From assembly GCF_900100845.1 (NCBI RefSeq), contig NZ_FNFP01000001.1, positions 1,054,001 to 1,118,000 on the forward strand: a DNA stretch of 64,000 bases. The letters are read 5' to 3'. Source of the DNA: Natronincola ferrireducens. GTDB lineage: Bacteria > Bacillota > Clostridia > Peptostreptococcales > Natronincolaceae. Below the pieces are notes generated by a model, which did not search any database, was not told the origin of the DNA, and saw nothing but the letters and a program-made list of their open reading frames with translations. The position numbers and the translations under genes are program-made. Shown piece after piece: positions 27,361-35,019 of the stretch (position 1 is the stretch's first letter; each line of letters opens with the position of its first letter).

Positions 27361-27713
27361 AGCCTTTCTTAAATTTTAAACTCCTTAGTATTTTACCCTT
27401 ATTTTCATTTTAAAATAGTTTTATTCCTTTACTATTTTTTTACACATTTAATAAATTCCTATTTATATATAGTAAATCTAACTAACAACAACCTAAGAAA
27501 CTTTAAAGAAATACAAAATGTTCACTAGTTTTGTTTTATAAATGGAAGGATTTTTTTTTGTTTTATAGAATATACAATTTAGCAAAACAATTAAAGCTCT
27601 AATTCAATAATTGATATTTAACAATAAGATCGATGAACTGTAGATAAGTAGTCATTTAAAAGAGAACCACATATCGATAGAGTAAATTATTAGAATATGG
27701 AGGGGAGATTGCA
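27361..27713. other. AT-rich intergenic region
   Basis: About 350 bases between the divergently oriented zinc-ribbon gene and the next small gene. It is very AT-rich with T and A tracts, and I see no gene, tRNA or stable hairpin. Promoters for both flanking genes are expected here but cannot be fixed by eye. Confidence 0.45.
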
Positions 27714-27914
27714 GTGGATAAAAAGATACAGTATAGAGAGAAGGATTTAAAAGATATTGAATTAGATCTAGAAGAACTATCTATTCAGCTAATTGACATA
27801 TTAAAATATTATAAAATTAAAGGAGTAATCAATAACGAGGAATATGAGCAGCACATTAAAGTAAAGGAAAAATTTTTAACCTACCTACAAAACAAAAGAG
27901 AAAAGGATTTGTAG
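27714..27914 (+). CDS. Small helical protein of unknown function
   Basis: A 66-residue highly charged protein with heptad-like spacing of Leu and Ile (KDIELDLEELSIQLIDILKYYK), so probably a helical hairpin or short coiled coil. It starts at GTG 27714 behind GGAGGGGAG. It precedes the small membrane-protein gene by 64 bases on the same strand. I do not recognise a family. Confidence 0.55.
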   Translation: MDKKIQYREKDLKDIELDLEELSIQLIDILKYYKIKGVINNEEYEQHIKVKEKFLTYLQNKREKDL

Positions 27915-27978
27915 AAAAGGAACAATAATTTCAAAATAGCATAACATAGTAAATAAAAGGGCTAGGAGGATAAATATA

Positions 27979-28314
27979 ATGCCAGAGGGGCTAGAACTCA
28001 TTACTATGGACGTGTTAACTACCTTTACAGGTGCAGTGTTAGCCACTAATATCGTGACCCACTTTATTAAAGATTATACACCAGAATTTCTAGACAAAAA
28101 GATTGTCACATTAATCGTAGCAACCTTTATTATGTTTTCAAATCAATTGTTTTTGGGGACGATTAGCCTACAAACCTTATATTTAAGTTTTTTAAATTCC
28201 TTTTTAGTAGCCACAGCTGCTGTAGGCAACTACGAAATTCTTACAAGAAAGACAAAAAAAAGATTAATTAAGGAACTACAAGACGAGGTTGCCTTCAGAG
28301 AAAAAGAAGAATAA
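27979..28314 (+). CDS. Small membrane protein, holin-like topology
   Basis: A 111-residue protein with three predicted hydrophobic segments (about 10-28, 42-60 and 65-88) and a charged C-terminal tail rich in Lys, Glu and Arg. The size and topology resemble holins, but no phage genes are nearby, so I would not call it one. AGGAGG is nine bases before the ATG. It follows the 66-residue gene and may be co-transcribed with it. Unknown function. Confidence 0.6.
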   Translation: MPEGLELITMDVLTTFTGAVLATNIVTHFIKDYTPEFLDKKIVTLIVATFIMFSNQLFLGTISLQTLYLSFLNSFLVATAAVGNYEILTRKTKKRLIKELQDEVAFREKEE

Positions 28315-28464
28315 AGGAATCTATTGATACTTAGAGGATACTAGAACATTACTAGTATCTTTTATATTTATAAAACTTTATTATTTTCTTCACCTGTGTT
28401 ATAATTTTATGTAAACCTCTCATTACATATAAATTTTTTACTATATAAATAGGAGGTTATGATA

Positions 28465-30234
28465 ATGAAAAAGCTTAAAAATAAAAAATTAGCAATAGCA
28501 ATTTGCATGGTGACTTTGATATTGTCTATTTTATCAGTAGGTATTTATAGACAATATTTTTCTGGTGAAATACCATTAGAAATACCTTATGGTGAATTTT
28601 TAGAGAAAGTAAAAGAAAATCAAGTACGAACTGTATATTTATCCGATAGCCCTAAGTTAAAGGGTGAATTGCAAGATGGAAAAGCTTTTATAACCGATCA
28701 TCCTAGAACAGATGATTTGAAGGAATTTCTTTTAGTACAAAACATAATAGTTGAAGAAGTAGGGCAACAGCATTCTATGGGTCAAATTATTACCTTTGTT
28801 GTTTTGGTAGGGGTATTTGCAGCTATAGCTTTTATTCTGCCTAAACAAAGCTCTAAGCAAGCTTCAAAGGAATATGATAAAATGTCTTCTGTAGAATTTT
28901 CAACTCAAAAAGAATCAGCCATTACTTTTAGTAATATTGCTGGAAACGAAGAAGCCAAAGAAAATATGATGGAATTAGTGGATTTTTTAAAAAATCCTAA
29001 GAAGTATGAACGATATGGAGCTAGGATGCCCAAAGGGGTTATTTTATATGGCCCTCCAGGCACAGGAAAAACCTTAATGGCAAAGGCCTTAGCCAGTGAA
29101 GCAGGTGTAGATTTTTTAGCGGTTTCTGGTTCTGATTTCGTACAGGTATATGCAGGCTTAGGTGCTGGTAGAATTAGAAATCTGTTCAAAAAGGCCAGTG
29201 AAAAAGGAAAGTGTGTAATATTCATTGATGAGATAGATGCAATAGGGAAAAAACGGGATCGTGGAGGTCTAGGTGGTAGTGATGAGTCCGACAGAACTTT
29301 AAATGCATTACTAACAGAGATGTCAGGCTTTAAAGGTAGTGAAGGAATTATCGTTATGGCAGCCACCAATAGATTAGATATTTTGGATGAAGCTCTGTTG
29401 AGGCCGGGACGTTTTGATAGACAAATAGAGATAGGCTTACCCGACTTAAAGGCACGACAGGATATTTTAGCCCTATATACAAGAAACAGACCTATAGACA
29501 ATACCATTAGCATTGAAAAAATAGCTCAACAAACTGTATATTTTAGTGGCGCTAAGCTAGAGAATTTAATGAATGAAGCAGCTATTTATGCAGCTAGGGA
29601 AAATGCATCCTTTATTGCAGAAAAGCATATTGATAGAGCATTTTATACAGTTATTGCTGGAGAAGAGAAAAAAAATAGAGGAAACATAAAAGAAATAGAC
29701 AGAAAAATTACTGCATATCATGAAGCTGGACATACTGTAGCTACTAAGCTATTATGCCCTGAAAATAAGGTGACAAAGGTTACTATTATTCCCAGCACAA
29801 AAGGTGCTGGAGGTTTCAGTATGAATGTTCCTCCCGACAGTATGTATCATAGAAAAGTAGATATGTTTAATAATATTAAAATCGCTCTTGCTGGTAGAGT
29901 AGTGGAAGAATTTGTTTTTGGTGGAGATAATATAACCACTGGAGCAAGTAATGATATACAAAAAGCTACTGAAATAATTGTTTCTATGGTAAAGCAATTT
30001 GGTATGAGTGAAGAGGTAGGGATGATCAACTATGATATTTTGCTAGGAGGATCTGGAGGGATAGATCAGAGACTAGCAGAAATATGCAACAACGAAATGA
30101 AAAGACTATATAATGAGACAAAAGAACTAATAAAAGAAAATATCCAATTGGTTTCTGCTATTGCAAAAGGTCTGTTGGATAGGGAAACCCTAAAAGAAGA
30201 TGAAATTGATATGATTATTAAGGAGGCAGCTTAG
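28465..30234 (+). CDS. FtsH-type membrane AAA+ metalloprotease
   Basis: ATP-dependent zinc protease anchored in the membrane, degrading membrane and regulatory proteins. The 589 residues include two N-terminal helices (about 8-27 and 108-128) flanking a small extracellular domain, the AAA+ module with Walker A GPPGTGKT from residue 196, Walker B IFIDEIDAIG and the second region of homology RPGRFDR. The zinc motif HEAGH starts at residue 419. The extracellular domain is diverged from classical FtsH and the C-terminus is short, suggesting a paralogue rather than the housekeeping copy. I chose ATG 28465, eight bases from AGGAGG (28451-28456); an ATG at 28459 is too close. Confidence 0.88.
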   Translation: MKKLKNKKLAIAICMVTLILSILSVGIYRQYFSGEIPLEIPYGEFLEKVKENQVRTVYLSDSPKLKGELQDGKAFITDHPRTDDLKEFLLVQNIIVEEVGQQHSMGQIITFVVLVGVFAAIAFILPKQSSKQASKEYDKMSSVEFSTQKESAITFSNIAGNEEAKENMMELVDFLKNPKKYERYGARMPKGVILYGPPGTGKTLMAKALASEAGVDFLAVSGSDFVQVYAGLGAGRIRNLFKKASEKGKCVIFIDEIDAIGKKRDRGGLGGSDESDRTLNALLTEMSGFKGSEGIIVMAATNRLDILDEALLRPGRFDRQIEIGLPDLKARQDILALYTRNRPIDNTISIEKIAQQTVYFSGAKLENLMNEAAIYAARENASFIAEKHIDRAFYTVIAGEEKKNRGNIKEIDRKITAYHEAGHTVATKLLCPENKVTKVTIIPSTKGAGGFSMNVPPDSMYHRKVDMFNNIKIALAGRVVEEFVFGGDNITTGASNDIQKATEIIVSMVKQFGMSEEVGMINYDILLGGSGGIDQRLAEICNNEMKRLYNETKELIKENIQLVSAIAKGLLDRETLKEDEIDMIIKEAA

Positions 30235-30246
30235 GCTGCCTTTTGC
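30222..30246 (+). terminator. Terminator overlapping the ftsH-like stop codon
   Basis: AGGCAGC / GCTGCCT stem with a TTAG loop and a following TTTT. The loop contains the TAG stop at 30232-30234, so the last three sense codons form the 5' arm. Confidence 0.8.
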
Positions 30247-30320
30247 ATGAAAAAAATTTTCAAAGTATATAATAACACCTATAGCCCAATAAAAATGATA
30301 AATGAGGTGTATTATAAAAA

Positions 30321-30599
30321 ATGATAGTTAAAATACATTTTAAAAAATCTAATAAAACTATAGAAGTTTTTCCAGGGAATACACTACTAAGTGTTGCTAG
30401 AGACCATCATATTTTTATTCCATCCCCCTGTGGTGGCAATGCAAGATGTGGGGGATGTAGGATAAGGGTATTACAGGGTAAGGACTTAGAGGACATCAGT
30501 GCTGAAGAATATTTGAAGCTAAGTGATGAGCAGATAGAGAAGGGATTTAGACTAGCTTGCTCTTATGTTATAAAAGAAGATATTGAGGTGGATATATAG
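30321..30599 (+). CDS. 2Fe-2S ferredoxin
   Basis: A 92-residue plant-type ferredoxin domain. Cluster ligands are seen as C-x5-C-x2-C in PCGGNARCGGC followed by a fourth cysteine in RLACSYV about 35 residues on. Such stand-alone domains resemble the N-terminal part of the larger clostridial 'ASKHA plus ferredoxin' activators, but the frame ends cleanly here. The ribosome binding site is weak (GAGGTG). The electron-transfer partner is unknown. It is followed by the structured RNA region. Confidence 0.8.
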   Translation: MIVKIHFKKSNKTIEVFPGNTLLSVARDHHIFIPSPCGGNARCGGCRIRVLQGKDLEDISAEEYLKLSDEQIEKGFRLACSYVIKEDIEVDI

Positions 30600-30745
30600 A
30601 AGAAAGAAAAATAGTAGAGAAGTCAAGTGACGTGGACAGTAAAAAAAGAAAGAAATTTAAAACGAATAGAGGGAAATTACGTAATAGTAATGGATAATGA
30701 AGAATTTTGGTAAAAAGTACATTTTAAATCCAACTTATTTTATTA

Positions 30746-30751
30746 TATAAT
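30746..30751 (+). promoter_or_regulatory. -10 element of the structured RNA gene
   Basis: A perfect TATAAT at 30746-30751, 25 or so bases before the first paired stretch. The matching -35 is poor (TTTTAA at about 30723), so the promoter may need an activator or use an extended element. Confidence 0.5.
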
Positions 30752-30757
30752 AACCTT

Positions 30758-30976
30758 AAAGACAGTCGAGGATGCCCGTGACGACTAGCAAAATTCAACC
30801 GACAAATAACATCCGGGAGAACATATTTTTATTCCTATGGAATGCCCCTAAGGGGACTTCAGAAGAATAAAATTTGTCACCCACCTTTAGTGCGTGGCGG
30901 GTGTGAATTTTGCTAGTTGACGACATCTTGGATCAAAGTTCCTCCTAAGATTTTCTTAGGGGGTTTTATTTTTTCT
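30758..30976 (+). ncRNA. Unassigned structured non-coding RNA, about 215 nt, with own terminator
   Basis: A non-coding transcript unit between the ferredoxin and moeA genes. A 14-base strand GACTAGCAAAATTC pairs perfectly (one G-T) with GAATTTTGCTAGTT near the 3' end. Inside it, GACAAAT pairs with ATTTGTC and encloses further helices (TTTTATTC/GAATAAAA, CCCC/GGGG), while CACCC/GGGTG forms a side hairpin, giving a multibranched fold. GGATG near the 5' end can also pair with CATCC inside the fold, a possible pseudoknot. The unit ends in a 10-bp intrinsic terminator. Candidates are a raiA-type RNA or 6S RNA; I cannot confirm either by eye. Confidence 0.65.
30941..30976 (+). terminator. Terminator of the structured RNA
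   Basis: CCTCCTAAGA, a short loop and TCTTAGGGGG, then TTTTATTTTTT. Ten pairs including G-T, with a strong T tract. Confidence 0.88.
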
Positions 30977-31084
30977 GCAAAAGAATAAAAACTATTTTTC
31001 AAAGCATAAATTTCTATTTTTTCTAAAAACTTGAACAATTAGTAAAAATATGTTAACATTAAAAAAATTACATAAAAATAGGTG

Positions 31085-31235
31085 TCAAATTTTCGAGTGA
31101 AATAATCTAAGGCTAGTAAAAGCTAAGATTTTTTACCCTTGGGTAAATAAAGAAATTTATTTGCCTCCCACTTTGGAAAGGAAATTTGTGTTAATAAATA
31201 AGCCGATCCTTGTGGATTGGCTATTGTTTTTTCAT
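31085..31235 (+). promoter_or_regulatory. Structured leader with terminator upstream of moeA (candidate Mo/W-cofactor riboswitch)
   Basis: The 150-base leader folds into successive hairpins: AATCT/AGATT with AGCT pairing (31104-31130); ACCC-TT-GGGT; a 10-bp stem GGTAAATAAA/TTTATTTGCC capped by a GAAA tetraloop; and a CCTCC/GGA-GG element. A clean terminator then lies 35 bases upstream of moeA. Molybdenum- and tungsten-cofactor operons are known to be controlled by the Moco/Tuco riboswitch class, which has a conserved GCCUCCC segment, and GCCTCCC does occur here. The match is otherwise loose, so the class assignment is inference. Confidence 0.4.
31200..31232 (+). terminator. Leader terminator before moeA
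   Basis: AGCCGATCC / GGATTGGCT stem with a TTGT loop and a following TATTGTTTTTT. It ends about 40 bases before the moeA start, so some readthrough or antitermination is required to express the operon. Confidence 0.8.
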
Positions 31236-31271
31236 GAAAGAATATGAATTTCAAGTAAAGGGGAAGAGGCC

Positions 31272-32498
31272 ATGGAACTATTAAATACAGTAACGATGGA
31301 AAAAGCACGGAATAGGCTTGAGGAAGTTTTTAAAGACTTAACATTAGCAGGGGAAGAAATTCCAATATTACAAGCTCTAGGTCGAATTGTTTACGAAGAT
31401 ATAAAAGCTCCAATAAATGTTCCAGACTTTAATAGATCCACCGTTGATGGCTATGCAGTTATTGCAAAGGACACCTTTGGTGCCAGTGAATCCCTACCAA
31501 GCTTTTTGCAAAAATCTGGAGAAGTAGAAATGGGAAAACCAACAGAAATTTCTATTCAATCTGGTGAATGTTGTTATGTTCCTACAGGGGGTATGCTCCC
31601 TAAAAATAGTGATGCCGTTGTCATGGTGGAATATACAGAGGAGATGGATGATGATACGATTTTTATCCAAACGGCGGTTGCCCCTAAGGACAATGTTTTA
31701 GAAGTGGGGGAGGATATTACCAAAGAACAAGTAATTCTAAAAAAAGGTCATAAACTGAGACCCCAGGATATCGGTGTATTAGCAGGCATGGGGTTTACAA
31801 AGATAAAGGTTTTTAGAAAGCTTAAAATAAGCATTCTATCAACTGGCGATGAAATTGTTTCACCAGAGGAAGAAACAAAACCCGGGCAAATTAAGGATAT
31901 GAACACCTATAGTTTAGCGACAGCTGCTATCCAGAGTGGGTGTGAAGTAGTGGCCTTAGATGTAGTAAAAGACGACTTACAGGTCTTAGAGGATCAACTG
32001 AAGGCTTTTCTAGAGATTAGTGATATCATATTGGTATCTGGAGGAAGCTCCATGGGAACCAAGGATGTTACAAAGGATGCTATAAATGCTATAGGAGAAC
32101 CGGGAGTATTTATTCATGGCATTGCTGTAAAACCTGGAAAACCAACTATTGTGGGGAAGATAAACAACAAAGCAGTTTTTGGTCTACCGGGACAACCGGT
32201 GTCGGCATTGGTGGTTTATCAAATCCTAGTAAACCATTTAGTTAAGGTGCTTTATAGTGATGAAAGTTCCATACCCTATCTTTTGGGAGAATTAACGGTA
32301 AATATAGCCTCAGCTCCCGGGAGAGAACACTATGTAATGGTGAAGATTGCCCAGGAAAAACAAAAGACAAAGGTTTATCCTATTCATGGAAAATCTGGGA
32401 TGTTAACAATGATGACTAATTCGATAGGCTATGTGAAAATTGATACAAATCAAGAGGGACTAACAAAAGGACAAGAGGTGGAGGTTTATCTATTTTAA
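31272..32498 (+). CDS. moeA: Molybdopterin molybdotransferase MoeA, copy 1
   Basis: Inserts molybdate (or tungstate) into adenylylated molybdopterin. The 408-residue protein has the MoeA hallmarks: [34 protein letters not shown], the LSTGDEIV segment, the GGSSMGTKD loop and KPGKPTIVG...GLPGQPVSA. The C-terminal small domain is present. Ribosome binding site GGGGAAGAGG. First gene of a three-gene operon behind a terminator-bearing leader, 17 bases before the second moeA. Confidence 0.92.
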   Translation: MELLNTVTMEKARNRLEEVFKDLTLAGEEIPILQALGRIVYEDIKAPINVPDFNRSTVDGYAVIAKDTFGASESLPSFLQKSGEVEMGKPTEISIQSGECCYVPTGGMLPKNSDAVVMVEYTEEMDDDTIFIQTAVAPKDNVLEVGEDITKEQVILKKGHKLRPQDIGVLAGMGFTKIKVFRKLKISILSTGDEIVSPEEETKPGQIKDMNTYSLATAAIQSGCEVVALDVVKDDLQVLEDQLKAFLEISDIILVSGGSSMGTKDVTKDAINAIGEPGVFIHGIAVKPGKPTIVGKINNKAVFGLPGQPVSALVVYQILVNHLVKVLYSDESSIPYLLGELTVNIASAPGREHYVMVKIAQEKQKTKVYPIHGKSGMLTMMTNSIGYVKIDTNQEGLTKGQEVEVYLF

Positions 32499-32515
32499 AA
32501 AAGCGGGGTGTTTAT

Positions 32516-34438
32516 ATGGGAAAAGACACAAGAAATATATATTTAACCAATATTCCTTTGCAGGAGGCACAAAATCAATATTTCTCAAGCTTTGACATAG
32601 AAGAATTTTTTAGAAAAACTGAAAAGGTAAAGGTCATAGATGCCTTAGATAGGATAACCTCAGCCCCAGTTTTTGCTGAAAAATCTTCCCCAAGCTATAA
32701 TGCTGCTGCCATGGATGGTATTGCTGTTATAGCAGAAAAAACCTATGGTGCTACGGAAAGTAATCCTATTCAGTTAAAGTTAGATAAGGATTATATTTTT
32801 ATTAATACAGGTGGATGTATTAAAGAGCCCTACGATGCTGTCATTATGATTGAAGATGTTGTAGAAATAGATGATGAAAAGGTTGAAATATATAGGGGTG
32901 CCAAGCCATGGCAACATGTAAGACCTATTGGGGAGGATATTGTAGAGGGAGAAATGATTATTTCCACTAACCATAAAATTAGACCCATGGATATCGGAGG
33001 ACTTTTAGCGGGCAAAATTCAAGAGGTTGAAGTCTATCAACAGCCTAAGGTAGGAATTATACCAACAGGATCGGAAATCATTGAGGTCTCCCAACCTCTA
33101 GAGGTTGGAAAAATTGTAGAATCTAACTCTCGAATGTTTGCCGGAATGATTCAGCACTATGGAGGCTTGCCCAATAGATATCCCATTGTGAAGGATGATT
33201 ACAATCTTATTAGAGAAGCCATCTGTAAAGCTGTGGAAGAAAATGATGTTATTATTATTAATGCTGGGTCTTCAGCTGGCTCAAAGGATTATACAGTAAA
33301 CATACTAAGAGAAATTGGAGATGTAGTTATCCACGGGGTAGCTACTAAACCAGGAAAACCAGTTATTTTAGCTACTGTAAAAGGAAAGCCAGTAATAGGC
33401 ATTCCAGGATATCCTGTATCTGCTTACTTTGTTTTTGAATTTTTCTTAAAGCCCCTCATCTTTCAATACAATCGACAAGTTCTTCCAGAGGGACAAAAAA
33501 TAAAAGCTCATTTAACCAGAAGGGTTGTATCTTCTCTAAAACATGAAGAATATATTCGATTGAAGCTAGGTAAAGTTGGAGAGAAAATGACAGCTACACC
33601 ATTAGAACGGGGTGCTGGAGTTACTATGTCTTTGGTAAAGGCGGATGGTATTTTGGTTATTCCTCAGCAAAGTGAAGGATATGAGGCAGGAAAAGAAATA
33701 GAAGTCACTTTATTGAAGTCCTCAGAAGAAATCCAAAATACAATTGTATCTATAGGAAGTCATGATATTGTTATGGATATAATAGGAAACCAGGTACATA
33801 AGGAAAATCCCCAGTTGTTTTTAGCCTCTGCCCATGTAGGTAGCATGGGGGGAATTATGGCTATGAAAAAAAAGGAATGCCATATAGCGCCTATTCATCT
33901 AATGGATGAAGTGACAGGGGAGTACAATGTATCCTATGTTAAACGTTATCTAAAGGATGAAAAAATGACTTTAATCAAATTTGCAAAAAGAAGTCAAGGC
34001 TTTATGATAGCAAAGGGAAACCCTAAAAATATTGAAGGGATACAGGATCTAATCCGGGATGATCTACAGTTTGTAAATAGACAACGGGGGGCTGGCACAA
34101 GAATTTTGTTGGATTATTCTTTAAAAGGAGCAGGGATAGAAGCATCTCAAGTCAATGGGTATGATAGGGAAATGACCACCCATATGGCGGTGGCGGCGGC
34201 AGTGGCCAGTGGTACCGCCGATTGGGGCTTAGGAGTGTATTCTGCTGCAAAATCTATGGGGTTAGACTTTATCCAAATTGGTTGGGAGGACTATGATCTA
34301 TTAATTCGACAGGAGGATTTAATAAAGGAGGAAATAATTAAGCTTATTGAAACCATGAAAAGTAATAGTTTCATAAAATTAGTAGAAGGATTAGGTGGTT
34401 ATGATATGAAAAATGTTGGAGAGGTACTATTTATTTAA
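32516..34438 (+). CDS. MoeA-type protein fused to a substrate-binding-like domain, copy 2
   Basis: A 640-residue two-part protein. Residues 1-405 are a full MoeA (SPSYNAAAMDGIA, TGGCIKEPYDAVIMIEDV, PTGSEIIE, NAGSSAGSKDYT, GIPGYPVSAYF). Residues about 420-620 resemble a periplasmic-binding-protein fold (LASAHVGSMGGIMAMKK...GIEGIQDLIRDDLQFVNRQRGAGTRILLD), the type also found C-terminal to other regulators of molybdenum uptake. The fusion suggests ligand sensing, or handing molybdate or tungstate to the MoeA part. It is translated from an ATG 17 bases after copy 1. Two MoeA copies may divide molybdenum and tungsten handling; that is inference. Confidence 0.9.
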   Translation: MGKDTRNIYLTNIPLQEAQNQYFSSFDIEEFFRKTEKVKVIDALDRITSAPVFAEKSSPSYNAAAMDGIAVIAEKTYGATESNPIQLKLDKDYIFINTGGCIKEPYDAVIMIEDVVEIDDEKVEIYRGAKPWQHVRPIGEDIVEGEMIISTNHKIRPMDIGGLLAGKIQEVEVYQQPKVGIIPTGSEIIEVSQPLEVGKIVESNSRMFAGMIQHYGGLPNRYPIVKDDYNLIREAICKAVEENDVIIINAGSSAGSKDYTVNILREIGDVVIHGVATKPGKPVILATVKGKPVIGIPGYPVSAYFVFEFFLKPLIFQYNRQVLPEGQKIKAHLTRRVVSSLKHEEYIRLKLGKVGEKMTATPLERGAGVTMSLVKADGILVIPQQSEGYEAGKEIEVTLLKSSEEIQNTIVSIGSHDIVMDIIGNQVHKENPQLFLASAHVGSMGGIMAMKKKECHIAPIHLMDEVTGEYNVSYVKRYLKDEKMTLIKFAKRSQGFMIAKGNPKNIEGIQDLIRDDLQFVNRQRGAGTRILLDYSLKGAGIEASQVNGYDREMTTHMAVAAAVASGTADWGLGVYSAAKSMGLDFIQIGWEDYDLLIRQEDLIKEEIIKLIETMKSNSFIKLVEGLGGYDMKNVGEVLFI

Positions 34439-34450
34439 GGAGGGGTTTGA

Positions 34451-34888
34451 ATGGCAAAAGTAGTAGCAATAAATATTAGTACAAGAAAAGGTGAAAAAAA
34501 AGTTCCAGTTGAAAAGGCAGTTTTCTTAGAAAACTTTGGAATAGAGGGAGATGCCCATGGGGGAGACTGGCATCGACAGGTGAGTTTGTTGGCCCAAGAA
34601 AGTGCTGATAAAATTAGACAAGCAGGTCTTCCCCATATTAAAGAAGGGGATTTTGCTGAAAACATCACAACGGAAGGGATAAGCCTGAATCAATTACCTA
34701 TTGGGACGAAATTGAAAATAGGAGAAACCCTTCAAGAAGTAACCCAAATTGGTAAGGAGTGTCATCAGCATTGTGCTATTTATCATCAAGTTGGGGATTG
34801 CGTTATGCCAAAGGAAGGGATTTTTACAAAAGTTATTAAGGGTGGCATTGTTTATCCTGGGGATACTATAGAAGTTGTAGAAGATTAA
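34451..34888 (+). CDS. MOSC domain protein
   Basis: A 145-residue stand-alone MOSC domain, a beta-barrel fold that handles sulfur or the molybdenum cofactor. Recognisable: IEGDAHGGDWHRQVSLL, GDFAENITTEGI, and the cysteine-containing GKECHQHCAIYHQVGDCVMPKEG. Located 12 bases after the moeA fusion, with AAGGAGG as ribosome binding site. In clostridia such proteins usually sit beside moaB/moeA. It may carry activated sulfur for the final cofactor or for a W/Mo enzyme such as the AOR-family protein at 46.4 kb. Confidence 0.9.
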   Translation: MAKVVAINISTRKGEKKVPVEKAVFLENFGIEGDAHGGDWHRQVSLLAQESADKIRQAGLPHIKEGDFAENITTEGISLNQLPIGTKLKIGETLQEVTQIGKECHQHCAIYHQVGDCVMPKEGIFTKVIKGGIVYPGDTIEVVED

Positions 34889-35019
34889 TAAAGAGAAATT
34901 GGTTTTATAAATAAAGTCCTGTAGAATTTGTGTAGTATTAAGCAAAAACCTATGGGGCTTTAAACTTTCTGTAAAAGGGTATGATAATAGATAAAGAGAA
35001 GAGAAACAGGAGTGGTGTA

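Noticed and set aside
27979-28314. Phage holin
   Set aside because: Topology fits but there is no endolysin or phage gene nearby.
28905-29513. 202-codon frame antisense to the ftsH-like gene
   Set aside because: Lies wholly inside the AAA+ domain of a clear gene with no ribosome binding site and unnatural composition.
30758-30976. Lysine, TPP or cobalamin riboswitch at this locus
   Set aside because: None of their conserved cores is present, and the unit ends in its own terminator about 300 bases before moeA.
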